Source: Lactarius indigo (taxonomy: Eukaryota > Basidiomycota > Agaricomycetes > Russulales > Russulaceae). Taken from it: 64,000 nucleotides of DNA. Made by a program: the position numbers and the translations under genes. Location: the NCBI GenBank assembly GCA_025766275.1, contig JAFKAC010000142.1, forward strand, positions 1-64,000, in the 5' to 3' direction. The notes under the pieces were generated by a model that worked only from the letters and a program-made list of their open reading frames with translations, was not told where the DNA came from and made no database searches. Positions 1-10,522 of the stretch are shown piece by piece. Each line of letters opens with the position of its first letter. The first letter of the stretch is position 1.

Positions 1-238
1 GCGCTTTGTAGATAACGTTCCGATGAGCGTCGACCGAACTTTACTGCGGGGAGTGACAGTCGGCCTCGAGGATGCGCTTTTCGACGGACTCAATATCAAT
101 GGGCCTAAAGGGTACGAGCGCTGCAGGAGGCTTTTGAGCGAGCCGGAAGATGTCGTTGAACGACGCAGCGAGCTTGAGAAAAGGCGGCAGCGCCTTCTAT
201 CCGCTCAAAAGGAGTTCGTTGAATTGTTTGAATGGTAG
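1..238 (+). CDS. Dynamin-like GTPase, C-terminal end of the GED (partial)
   Basis: The frame is open from the window edge and reads [12 protein letters not shown] onward to a TAG at 236-238. It matches, nearly residue for residue, the last 70 residues of the intact dynamin-like gene at 13990-16738 (shared [27 protein letters not shown]). That stretch is the end of the GTPase effector domain, a helix that packs against the stalk in dynamin-family proteins. In the intact gene the same segment lies in the last exon, so this is very probably the last exon of a paralogue whose GTPase part lies left of the window. It faces the opposite way to its paralogue, so the two copies flank the BTB-1/BTB-2 block as inverted relatives. 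The ATG at 23 is an internal methionine. Confidence 0.8.
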   Translation, partial: RFVDNVPMSVDRTLLRGVTVGLEDALFDGLNINGPKGYERCRRLLSEPEDVVERRSELEKRRQRLLSAQKEFVELFEW

Positions 239-1971
239 GACGGTATATTAGTAATCCTCATTGATATCGGCAAATTCTCGTGGAAGTCACCTATCGATCT
301 GTACATAATGTGCCCCGCAAGGGGCCCCATGAAATCATTTATTTTGAGTTTATTTTTTCAATATAAGAATGTGCGCGTTCACTTATCCGTCATGCACTTT
401 ATGCGTTCTCCTACAAATTCTCGGCCACGACCAACAAGACAACTAAGTCAAACTTTGGAGTGTGTGCGCTTCCATTCATAATAGTAGGCAAGGTCAGAAA
501 TATGTTCAGGATAGAGCACGGGCGATGCAGATCACACAATTGTGTGCACCGGCAGAGCAATACACGCTCATCGCCCCAAGGCACCAGAAGCGAGTGGTGC
601 GTTGTTGATACTCGTACAAGCACGCCTATGAAGGCTGTCTCTGCGGAGAAAGATGTGCAGAGAATACGTGTTCATCGCCCCAAGGCGGAAGTGAGTGGTG
701 CACGCTATGAAGGCGGTTCTTTTACGGTCTTAGGCTGTACTAGTTGGCATAGGTATACTGTCTCATATCACCCTCTTTTTCTGTATTAACCGCATTTTAC
801 GCAATATCCAGCTTGTACACTCTTCTCCAACAAGCAAACCTAGAGCCGCTACACGAGGCTATATGCTAGCACATAGCACTGCACAGTGGCTGTACTTGCT
901 ACCTATTTTTCCTGATGCTTACCATGTCCATTCAAATGCCTCACCACTGCGCCAGATGACATCTATACGCGTGTATCAGAAGAGGTGCCAGCGCCTGGCA
1001 TGTCATCTGCTGAATGCGCGGTATTTACTGCGATCGTACCTGCAATTGAACACCCATCACTAGAGTAGGTGGCAGATCAGAAAGGAAGGGCGAACAGAAG
1101 GACAGCAATGGCGCTTCTTCACAGCCTCATAATGGAGAACTAAGGGGATACTGTAGATCTTCGGCGCACTCAGGCCTCAAGTTCTAATCGCATCTATTCG
1201 ATAAACGGGGTGTGGCTTTTTTTTTTTTTGGATCTGCGTCAATTCTGCATTTTCATTCCATAACATGGGCAAGACAGAAGGTTTGCGCGGAAATTAGTAC
1301 AGAAGCTGGTATATGTGAAATGCAGCGCAAATGCACGGCCGTGTGGGCCTATGTAGGTTTCAACCGGCAAGGTGGTCGGGTTTTATGTAAACCAACAAGG
1401 GATTCCCCGCTTCAAGAACTTTGAGATTGAGCGCGCCTTGACGTGGGCTTGGGTCTCCTGTAAATTATGAAGCGCATTAACCGTATGGCAGGATCCTTAT
1501 CTCCGAAGACCCATCGGGGGGAGCTAGGACGTCTGATGAGAATGTGGGTGACAAGGAAATATAAACCAAGTTAGCATTTGGAGCGCCACTAGCGATCTGT
1601 CTGATTTCTCGAGAATGAGGCATTGGCGTGTAAGTGGACGTGGGTTGGCCTCAGTTTTACAATACGGTAGCAGCCTGTGGGATGTGTGGAAGGACGTGTA
1701 CAGGTTTCGGCAAGGGTTTCGATCTCCGATCCCCCACTGGCAATCGTGATGCCTTCCGCGTCGGACGATATACTTGGCACCGCACAACCATGGGTTTATA
1801 AACCTGGGCCCATCGTTCAACCTTCGTGGTTTTATCCCCTCCCCCGTGTATTCAATTCCTACTTAATGTCTGTGCCAATACAATGATTGCAACACTCCCA
1901 CATTCTCCCACTCAAGGACGAGTCAGCAGTTTCTACTGAGCACTCATCCAGTGTTTTACTTTGGCAAGGAC
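239..1971. other. Intergenic, no gene recognised
   Basis: Short ORFs only, none with recognisable domains or convincing splicing. It holds an imperfect tandem repeat (561-740) and a T-run near 1216. The last part presumably holds the promoter of the small gene that starts at 1972. Confidence 0.5.
561..740. repeat. Imperfect tandem repeat, period about 104 bp
   Basis: A segment starting near 561 (motif TCATCGCCCCAAGGC, then GAGTGGTGC, then CTATGAAGGC) recurs starting near 665 with small indels. Two copies are visible. It lies in noncoding DNA and no function is apparent. Confidence 0.6.
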
Positions 1972-2524
1972 ATGGGTTTCTTTGATATCTTCGGCTTCTG
2001 TATCTCCATCCTCGGGATGTATGGTGCGGTCGTATACCTTCGTTGTTTACTTCCTCGCCATATCATCCCCAATGTATCGGCCATGCTACACGACGCCCAA
2101 GACACTCTCGCCCGTGCTGTGACTGCCAGCGCGATTCCTGATATTAATGAGTATGGGGTAGACCTCGAGAGGTATGGCGTTCTCGCTCTCCCTCGGGAGT
2201 GATGTCCTCAGTTGTTTACACAGTTTCGCGAGCGAACTTGCACGTATGCGTATTAACAGCCATCGTTCCCCCGAGCTATTCCAGCAGATCCGACTTGCGG
2301 TTCTACACCGACTCACCTACAGGCTTTATTCCCTTTCTTCGCAAATCGGCGCTGCCAGGCTGAGGGTTGAGGTACGTTGGAGCGCTCAAGCATAGTGTCT
2401 CTCCCACCCCATAAGTGTTTTACAGCTAGCGATGGATGAGCAACGCCTTGCTTCACTTGCCATTCCACACAACGTCATTCTCACTGTCGTACCCCTTCCT
2501 GCTAATGATATGCAGTTGACCTAG
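1972..2524 (+). CDS. Small membrane-anchored protein of unknown function
   Basis: Three exons, 1972-2171, 2224-2371 and 2426-2524, joined by canonical GT-AG introns of 52 and 54 bp, give 447 nt or 148 aa in one consistent frame. The N-terminus (MGFFDIFGF) runs into a single hydrophobic segment of about 20 residues followed by RCLLPRHIIP. The rest is predicted helical and polar (FASELARMRINSHRSP, LYSLSSQIGAA), ending NDMQLT. This looks like a short protein with one N-terminal membrane anchor and a cytoplasmic or luminal helical tail. I recall related uncharacterised proteins from Agaricomycetes, but no function. A decayed second copy lies at 7560-7980, inside the second unit of the 5.4-kb tandem duplication. 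The start was chosen as the first ATG of the open frame. Confidence 0.6.
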
Positions 2525-3189
2525 ATGTGGGTTCTGGGTCATCCTCACTGTCAGTCCCTTTCCTCAGGTTCTGCCAATCCGGCCCCTTCACCACCGGCTC
2601 TCGTAGAACTGGATAATCCGTCGCTCTCATTATATCAATTGCGCTGTTCAGCTAATGTTTACCAGATCGTGGCCAAAGGACATCATCCCGAACACTACTT
2701 ACATTGTCGGAGCCCTCTCTAAGCAGCCTTACTCGTGCTCGTGCATAGGTTTTCCTTCTTCGCACTGGTCACAGCGACCGTCAGGGGTCTTCCTTTCTTC
2801 GCTCCGATAAAGCCTGTTGTCGAGCATTTATCATTAGAACGACACTAGATGTATTTCAGTCGTGGCCCCATTTACACTAAGCCTCAGGGTGACTCAAGTC
2901 CCTTAGTCGCTCATCACTTCTGTCTCACTTTTCTTTCTCCTTCGTTACACCGTCAATCAAAGTGTCCTTGAACAATAATAGTCACGTCTCATTACTGTCC
3001 GAACCTTTATGTCGCCCACCTCCATTGACAAGCTCAGCACAACGTTCAGTTTTGGCCCGAGTAGTCCGGTGAATGCTGTTTCCGTTTTTGGTTTGGGTGT
3101 TGCTCGAGACGTTGTTCACTCGATGCATTCGGGTCTCCTTACTCCGAACAGCTCGTCGCATGACAATCGCTTGAGCCAATGCCCTGCCA
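2525..3189. other. Spacer, duplicated, no intact gene
   Basis: Noncoding or decayed sequence whose counterpart is at about 7981-8440. Coding-like scraps are present (for example ATG at 3009 reading MSPTSIDKL) but I cannot assemble a gene. It leads into the decayed BTB pseudogene. Confidence 0.5.
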
Positions 3190-4101
3190 CGTCAACTGTG
3201 CCTTCGAGTCCACCCTCGTCTCATTTGACACCATACTGTCGGCCTCCCAAAGTTTCTAAGGTTCATGGTGCCACAGAAGCTAGGACTAATTCCGTGAACT
3301 CGACGGGCGAACCGAGTGCAACCCTGACTCCCCCCAGCACGTATCCAGGACTTGATGTTTCGTCCCATGATACATTTTTTTTCAAGGAACTTTTTTTTGG
3401 TGTGTTGCGATCTACAATGGCCCACATGCCCAAGTCTTCCGACCAGGATCACGTAGTTGATGGCATTCTCTATATTGCGTCCATCGATTCCTCTTTTCTC
3501 ACGATTCCGTGCACCTCTCCACCCGACTCGGCACCTGTGACCACGAGGCCCATCCTGCCGTATCACTAGGAGACGTCGACCGCGAAGATTTTGAGGCTCT
3601 CCTCTCGGTAATCTACCCAAGTGGATTTCTTACGTCACCTTCCACCTTTCAGGTTGTCGAAGTGTTTCTGCCTTGTAGAGGTTTTGAGGAGCCTGAGCCC
3701 TCGTATCATCAATGGAAGTCGGTACTTCACTTGCCCATGCCCTGGGACCATTCGCAAGCTGGTCACGAAGTTCGTCAATCCTCCAATGCCACACGAACTG
3801 GCTCATGCTAGCGCGTACCAGGGCGGTCGACCAATGGGTACTCGGATTTGACTACATGGTGCGAGAAAGCGGAGCCTCTCAACCTGACAGCGGCCCGCCA
3901 GATACGTATTGGTGACGTGACTCTCGTGGCGGCTGTACGGGAGGACGCTTGTAGTCGCGTCCTTCGGATCGACGGGGCCAAAATCACGCGGGTTGTAGAA
4001 GCTGTAATGACTGGGAAACGGGCGACAGCGCCTCCCGCACCAGTCCAGAAGGCGGAGCTGCCAAACACGGAACCAGTTCTACGACGGCCGCGTCATCTAT
4101 A
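3190..4101 (+). pseudogene. Decayed BTB/POZ gene (first old copy)
   Basis: Blocks of the BTB family found elsewhere in the window appear in order but in different frames. There is an exon-1 remnant with SHDTFFFKE near 3365, then VDGILY, then in another frame HLSTRLGTCDHEA and SLGDVDREDFEALL near 3510-3610. QWKSVLHL follows near 3712, and TAARQIRIGDVTLVAAVRED near 3890-3950. Frameshifts between blocks and loss of usable splice sites mark it as non-functional. Related decayed copies are at 8420-9528 (same strand) and 48300-49200 (minus strand). All three lie upstream of a better preserved BTB gene, so the pseudogene and its neighbour were copied as one unit. Confidence 0.75.
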
Positions 4102-5060
4102 GGTGCGAAAGGAGGGGACGCACCTAGAACAGTGGGGGCAAGCATTTCGTGAGATCAGGTTCAGTTGATCTCAAGGACGCAATGAGAATATCTCTGACTT
4201 GGGCGAAATGACACAGTCAGCAGAAAGCTGTGGCGTAGCGAAATCAGAAGAGACCCCAGGATTCGGAAACACAACTTGGACTGGTCCAAGCAGCACTAAA
4301 ACATGGGGCGAGCGAGATCCAAAAAAAAACCCCATTCTTAGGGCTCTTTGAGGTTGCGACACAGGCGGCTGTCGATTCTGCATTTTTATCAATCACCGCC
4401 AAGACGACTGGACCATTGACAGGGGAGCAACCAACCAAGGGACAGAGCCTCTTCGCAAGTGCGAAGAAACCCTTTACGAGCGCCCACGAAACCCTAACAC
4501 AGAGCCCGCAATAAGAATGGCGACGGCGCCTAGAGCCAACCCCGCGGATAGCAAGGCGCCAGTTGCTGTAAGTGATCTGGCATGTTGTCATTGCATTTGG
4601 GAATGCCATAACTGGTGGTTCGGTAGGTATTTCTGTGATTGTGGGCACGACGTCTCCGAGGCTCTCCTGCGTTACTTGTGGCGTCAACACTCTGGAATCG
4701 AATTTCATGGTGGCCGTGTTATTTCTTCGGTAGTGAACATTCCGTTTTGAGGACGAGTTCCTGTGAATAAACTCCCAGGCCTCAGCGCCAGATGAAACCT
4801 TAAAGCAGCGCTGAGCAACACGCGGCGGGCATGAGCACGAGGGACTGCGGTAGGCTTGGTCAGGTGACGCAGTCACGGTCCTAATGTGATAAAATGATAC
4901 AGCCACTGGCAAGACAACAGCTATACAGGAGGCCACGCCACAGGCTATCGACGTCCCAGATGTCTATCCGAGAGCCTTTGAGACTAACCACAGCCCGAAT
5001 CGCTCTTGTACTCGTATAGATATGGGTCCCGAGCGCTGTTTTAGGAATTCCTCGTGTGTA
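4102..5060. other. Spacer between decayed BTB copy and BTB-1
   Basis: Similar sequence recurs at 9529-10440 and, inverted, at 47560-48300, so it belongs to the duplicated unit. A 230-codon open frame on the minus strand (4244-4936) has no start context, no domain and is not open in the sister copies. The plus strand holds coding-like scraps that may be the lost C-terminus of the upstream pseudogene. Confidence 0.5.
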
Positions 5061-5080
5061 GTCACGTAACAGTTATAGGG
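5061..5080 (+). promoter_or_regulatory. Conserved upstream block of BTB genes (copy at BTB-1)
   Basis: GTCACGTAAC followed by AGTTATAGGG lies 46-65 bp before the BTB-1 ATG. The same block, complementary, precedes BTB-6, BTB-8 and (beyond the CACTA insertion) BTB-4. BTB-2 has a partly lost form. It combines an E-box-like CACGT core with a GATA/TTATC-like core. A binding factor is inferred, not shown. Confidence 0.45.
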
Positions 5081-5125
5081 TGCCACATACTTCGAACTGG
5101 CATCAGATACGGTGTCTTTCTCTCG

Positions 5126-6799
5126 ATGGCACCTCCCATCGTCTCCTGGAGCGACAACGAAATCTGGACATCACCGGTTCTCTCAAGTGCCACATCCATC
5201 ATCTCATTTGACTCCACGTTCTCAGATACGTACCCGAGTCACACGCAAACGCCTCCAACCGCATCCGAACCCCCTGGGCTTCCCAATACCGAATTTGGAG
5301 CTAAGCAAACCAGCCTCCCTGGATTTTCAGAGGGAATAATACCAAGATGTGGTCAGGCGACATCTGACAATTCGTTCATACGACATGACCTGTATTTCTT
5401 CAAGGATGGAAATGTCACATTTCTGGTACGTGGCCTTCTTTGCTTTGCATACCCAACGTACTGACCAGCACGTAGGTGGATGGTACGCTATACTGCGTAC
5501 ATCGATACTTCTTTGCTCGCGATTCCGTCTACTTCTCCACACGATTTGCCCGGCTCGATATACGTAACCACGAGGCTCTATCCACTATCATATCAATTAA
5601 CGACGTCGAACGCAAGGATTTCGAGGCCCTCCTCTCTGTCTTATATCCTGCGTGAGCTTAGTTAGATCCCCACGCCTGCCCGTTGGTCATTGAGACTTGA
5701 TTATTTACAGGAATTTTGAAGCGCACGAATTGACATATGAACAATGGAAATCAGTGCTCCACCTGTCTACGCGCTGGGGCTTTGCCTCTCTTCGCGAGCT
5801 TGCCCTGAAGTCGATCAAGCCTCCCACGTCCCACGATCAATTCGTCATTGCACGCACTTATTCGGTCAACCACTGGATACTCCCTGCCCTGACCGCACTG
5901 TGCGGAAGATCATTTCCACTTAGCCTGGATGAGGCGCGGCAGATGAGCATGGAAGATGTGATATTGGTGGCGAGGGTGCGGGAGGAGATCCGTGGTGGAG
6001 CGCTTCGAGTCGACGTGGCTGATATACCTCGCCACGTCGAAGTGGCGCAGTCCGGAAAACTGAACGGTTCCACGGGTAACGACGTCTATTTGGATAGGCC
6101 AAAGAGTGGGCAAGAATCAAATTCAACAAAGAACTCAGCAGTCAATCCGAGTATAGAAGCAGAGGGCGCAATGGCTATGGGGGTGACCATAGCACCACCT
6201 CCGGGGCCGCAACAGAAAGCTACGAAGGAAGTCGACACTAATGTCGAACCCCAGGTGAGCTTACTCCGATATGTACTTAAGATGCAAGGCGAGTGACGGC
6301 TTTGTGAGACCTTCCAGTCAAAGGTTCCAGTGGAGCCACCAGGGGTAGAATATCCCCACGTCGTGAAGGGCGCATCGACAGGTAGTAGTAAGTGGAGCTC
6401 TGCGACGGGTAACAACAGTAGGCCTAACTCAATCCCACTTTGGGGCACGCCCCTGCAGAAAGTGGCGAGTCACAGTTGCTGCCACTTATGGGCGAGGCGC
6501 TACCAGCAGATACACAAGGTCCCCAAGAAGTGGCCCATACCAGGGAACACCTCATGGCCAGAACTGATGTTCCACTGGTAGCTGATGTGGCCACTGCTAC
6601 GCCGACTACAGTCAGCAACTCGCGAAGCGATGATGATGCCGAGAAGGCGGCTGATGATGAGTGGGGTATCCCAGTGAAGACGAAGAAGAAGAAGGGTACG
6701 AACACGGCTACACCAGTCACCCCTAGCGCTGGGGGTTGGGACGAGTGGGCAACTGGTGGCGCTGTCAAGAAGAAAAAGAGAGTCAAGCCACTGGCATAA
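5126..6799 (+). CDS. BTB/POZ domain protein with Lys-rich tail (BTB-1)
   Basis: Five exons fit one frame: 5126-5425, 5476-5651, 5711-6254, 6318-6408 and 6459-6799 (1452 nt, 483 aa). Exon 1 gives a disordered N-terminus ending in HDLYFFKDGNVTFL. Exon 2 gives the BTB core (VDGTLYCVHRYFFARDSVYF ... ERKDFEALLSVLYP). Exon 3 gives the rest of the fold and a helical BACK-like region (YEQWKSVLHLSTRWGF, then PLSLDEARQMSMEDVILVAR). The first intron interrupts the BTB fold at the same place in every paralogue. The tail ends in two basic clusters, KTKKKK and KKKKRVKPLA, which resemble nuclear localisation signals. BTB domains mediate dimerisation and often serve as Cullin-3 or co-repressor adaptors; which applies here is unknown. 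The last intron has a weak donor (GTAACA), so the tail frame is less certain. Exons 1-3 are very close to BTB-2. Confidence 0.75.
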
Positions 6800-7559
6800 A
6801 GCATAACAAGGATGATATTGATGATAATTGATCAACTGTGTGTATGTACAGTATGATGTATGTTCGAGCATCTTGTACATCACCGCAGGACTGTCTGAAT
6901 AGGAGTGTTGCTACGCCTGCCCAGCAAATAAGAGGGACGCGAAAGTTAGAAGATGCGTCATCCGAAGCAATATAGCATAGCCCCTAGCCGAGGCTTGCAT
7001 TAGCATTAATATTGTTGAGCTCTAGTTGCCATTCTCGCTTGTCGTCTCTTCGTAAATGTGCGTGACTGCCCTGTAAACTCGAATGCGACTACTTTGAACA
7101 AACGCTGTCCTCGATTGACTGTGCGCTTGCGTCCATATTTTTCGCTGCACGCTGCGCTCGCCGTCCACGCTTTGTTTGCGTTCGCGCCAATTTCGCATTG
7201 TCGGACTGGTTTCTTCTTTTTCACGTAACCGCGTTCGATGCCACGACTTCGTCTGAATTTCATGTTCGCTATCTTGGTGCGCTTGTCTTCCTTTTCCGAT
7301 TTCACATAGATGCGGTCGAACGAAAATTCGAGTTATTTCTTCGACGACTCGCCGAACAATGCACACACAAAACAAAGAAATGGGTAAACATGATCACCGA
7401 GGATAACATAATTTGTGCACGAAATAGGTAGTCCACACGTCTACGCGGTGTCGACCTTCACCTGCTTCACACATTTCTGTACATCATTGCGGCCTCTCCA
7501 TCTGCAAGCGCTCGCGCTCGATCTCCATATCTGCGATAAAGGGAACAGTTCTAGATACT
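6800..7559. other. Intergenic, no gene recognised
   Basis: It follows the BTB-1 stop and probably holds its 3' UTR. The middle (7020-7330) is pyrimidine-rich with overlapping short ORFs on both strands, none recognisable. The first tandem unit grades into the second near its right end. Confidence 0.45.
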
Positions 7560-7980
7560 CTCGCCCGTTCTATGAGAGCCGGCGCGATTCCTGATATTGG
7601 TGAGCATGGGGGAGACGGTCCGGAGACCTCGAGAGGTATAGCACTCTCACTCTCCCTCCCTCGAGGGTGGTGTTCTCACTCGTTTACAGAGCTTCGCAAG
7701 AGTGCTTGCGCATACGGGTATTCACAGCTATCGTCCTCCCGTACTCTTTTAGCGGATCAGTCTTGCTGTTCAACATCGTCTCACCTACTGGCGTTATCCC
7801 CTCTCTTCGCAAATCGGCGCTGTCAGGCCGAGGGCCACCCATCCATAATATCTCTCCCAGCTCACAAGCGTTTTACAGCCGGCGATGAATGAGCAACGCC
7901 TCGCTTTACTTGTCATTCCACACGACGTCGTTCTCACAGTCGTACCCCTTCCTGCTAGTGGCATGCAGTTGAATAGATAT
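7560..7980 (+). pseudogene. Decayed copy of the small membrane-protein gene
   Basis: It aligns to the gene at 1972-2524 from the segment reading GAIPDI (near 7580) to GMQL near 7970. The 5' part encoding the membrane anchor is missing. The intron positions are still visible (GTATAGCAC donor near 7635, TTTACAG acceptors near 7690 and 7870). The exon-2 equivalent contains indels and an in-frame TAG near 7750. It is part of the second unit of the tandem duplication. Confidence 0.7.
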
Positions 7981-8419
7981 GGATTTTGAGCCCTTGCTGT
8001 CGGTCTTTTTCCTCAGGTGTTACCAAACCGACACTCCCACCACCGGCTCTCGTAAGTCGTTGTCATTGTATCAATTGCTATGTTCACCTAATATTTGCCA
8101 GACCGTGACCAAAGGATGTCATCCCAAACATTGCCTACATTATTGGAGCCTTCTATAAGTAGCTTTACTCGTGCATAGGTTTCCCTTTCGCGCTCCGGCC
8201 GCAGTGATCGTCAGGCGCCTTCCCTTCTTCGTCCCGACCACGCCGGTCGTCGACATACACGAGAACGGCGCCAGATGTATTTCAGTGGTGGCTCTCACAT
8301 AGTTACAGTAAGCCCAAGAGTAAGCCTCAGGGTGAGCCAAGTCATAGCGTCCAAGCCCAAGTCCCTAAGTTGCCCATCACTTTTATCACATGCTTCTTTC
8401 TGCTTCATTACATCGTCAA
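7981..8419. other. Spacer, second copy
   Basis: Counterpart of 2525-3189. No gene seen. Confidence 0.45.
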
Positions 8420-9528
8420 TCAGGGAGTTCTTGAATAATAGTCACGTCCCGTTAGAACCATCATGTCGCCTGGCGTGGTTTCGGCCCGAGTAGCCGGTAA
8501 ATATTGTTTCCATTTTAAGCATTCGGCTCTCCTCGCTCTCGTCTGAACAGCTCGCCGCGTGGCGATCGCATGAGCCAATGCACACCACGTCACCTGTGTC
8601 TTCAGGTGCTCCATAGTCCATACTGTCGGCTTCCCGAAGTCCCTGGTGCCGCCGAAGCGAGGACTAATTCTTTGTACTCTTCGACGGGCGAACCGAGTGC
8701 AACTCTGAAACCCGAGCACGTACCCTGTTCCTACGACATGATACATATTATTTCAAGGAGTTTTTTTTAGTGTGTTTCGATCCATAGTGGCCTACATGGG
8801 CAAGTTATCTGATCAGGATCGCGCAGGATGACGGCTCCCTTTATTGCGTTCATCGGTTCCTCTTTTCTCGCGATTCCGTGCACTTCTCCGCCCGACTCGC
8901 CCGACTCGGCACCTGTGGCCATGAAACTCTTACTCCTGTCGTATCACTAGGAGTCATCGAACGCGAAGATTTCGAGGTCTTCTCCGGAATCTATCCCGAG
9001 TTAGTTTCTTACGTCGTCTTCCACCTTCCAAATTGTCAAGCGTGTCTGGGTTGTAGAGGTTTCGAAGACCACATCCCCTCATATCAATAATAGAAGTCAC
9101 TTGCCCATGGGCTGCGGCTCCGCCTCTATTCGCATGCTGGCCATGAAGTTCATCAATCCTCCAATGCCACACGACCAACTCATACTTGCGCGTACCAACG
9201 GAGTTCTGACTACACTGTGCGAAAGAGCGGAGCCTCTCAGCCTGACAGCGGCCTGCCAGATGCATATTGAGGACATTCTCGTGGCGACTGTATGGCGACT
9301 GTACGAGAGGATGTTCTTAGTCGTATTCTTCAGACCAGGACCAAAGTCACGCTATTTGAAGAAACTGCACTGACTGGGAAACTTCGTCGTGATGGGGGCG
9401 ACAGCGCCTTCCGCGCTAGTCCAGAAGGCGGAGCTGCCAAACACGGGACCGGTTCTACGACAGCCGCGTCATCTGTAGGTGCGAAAGGAGGTGATGGCAC
9501 CCAGAACAGTGGTGCAAGCATATCGTGA
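8420..9528 (+). pseudogene. Decayed BTB/POZ gene (second old copy)
   Basis: Same order of broken BTB-family blocks as at 3190-4101. HFSARLARLGTCGHE and SLGVIEREDFEVF lie near 8880-8985. MKFINPPMPHDQLILARTNG and CQMHIEDILVATV lie near 9149-9290, and a tail reads SAFRASPEGGAAKHG near 9400. Frames change between blocks and the segment before MKFINPP is deleted. It is closest to the copy at 3190, consistent with the 5.4-kb tandem duplication. Confidence 0.75.
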
Positions 9529-10522
9529 GTTCAGGTCCGTTGGTCTCAAAGACGCAAATAGAACATATCTGACTTGGGTGAAATGATACAGTCTGAAGGC
9601 AATGGTGTAGCGAAGTCACCAGAAAAGAATGCCGTGGCAGGATTTGAAAATACAACAGGGCTGGTGCAGCAAAACGTGGGGGCGAACGAGATTCAAAACC
9701 TCCTTCTCTGGGTTCTTTGACTTCGGGGTGGTGGCACAGGCGACTATCGATTCTGCTTTTTCATCACTCACCGCCGACTCGGAGACGACTATCTCAAAGT
9801 GGGGACCCTTGGAAGAACATCTGCTCTAGTGCCGAGAAACCTTCTATAAACACCCACAAAATCCCGACACAGCACATTGATTTGGCTTTGGGCAGGGCAG
9901 TGCAGTGCAGCTACATCGCCCTCCTTATTTGGCCTGCTTCGCCCAGCAGAAATTAGTTCTCCCAACGCAGAGCCCGCGATAAGAAATGCGACGGCACTAG
10001 AGTCAACCCTGCGGATAGCAAAGCGTCAGTTAAGTGATCGGGTACGTTGGCATTACATCCCCGGTTAATATACGAAGGTGTTTCTGTGATTATGGGCACG
10101 ACGCCTCTCCTGTGTTACCTGTAACTACTACATTCTAGAATCGATTTTAATGTTAGATGGCAGCCCTATGTATATTTCCTCAGTAGTGATCGTTCTGTAC
10201 TAGAGGTTCAAAGCCACTTCATTCGTGAACAAACTTCCAAGCCGTCAGATTGAACTCTGAAGCAGCGCTGAGCAACGACATGCGAACACGAGGAACGTAG
10301 CGGTAACAGCGGGAGCTTGGGCGGTATGCCTCTATATCCACCGACCCCATTGGAGTAAACCCGACCTGACTTTCTTACCAAAAAAACAAACAGGACTTGC
10401 TACAACCCGAATCGCTCCTGTACTCGTATAGCTATGAATCCCGAGTGCTATTTTAGGAAACCCTCGTGTATAGTAACTGTTATCGGGTGCCACATACTTC
10501 AAACTGTACGGTCATTCTCTCG
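9529..10522. other. Spacer before BTB-2
   Basis: Second copy of the spacer at 4102-5060, with many substitutions and short indels. Near 10470-10485 a degraded form of the BTB upstream block remains (TAGTAACTGTTATCGGG), lacking the CACGT core. Confidence 0.5.

Noticed and set aside
4244..4936. 230-codon minus-strand ORF in the spacer
   Set aside because: Not open in the sister spacers at 9.5-10.4 kb and 47.6-48.3 kb, and no recognisable domain.
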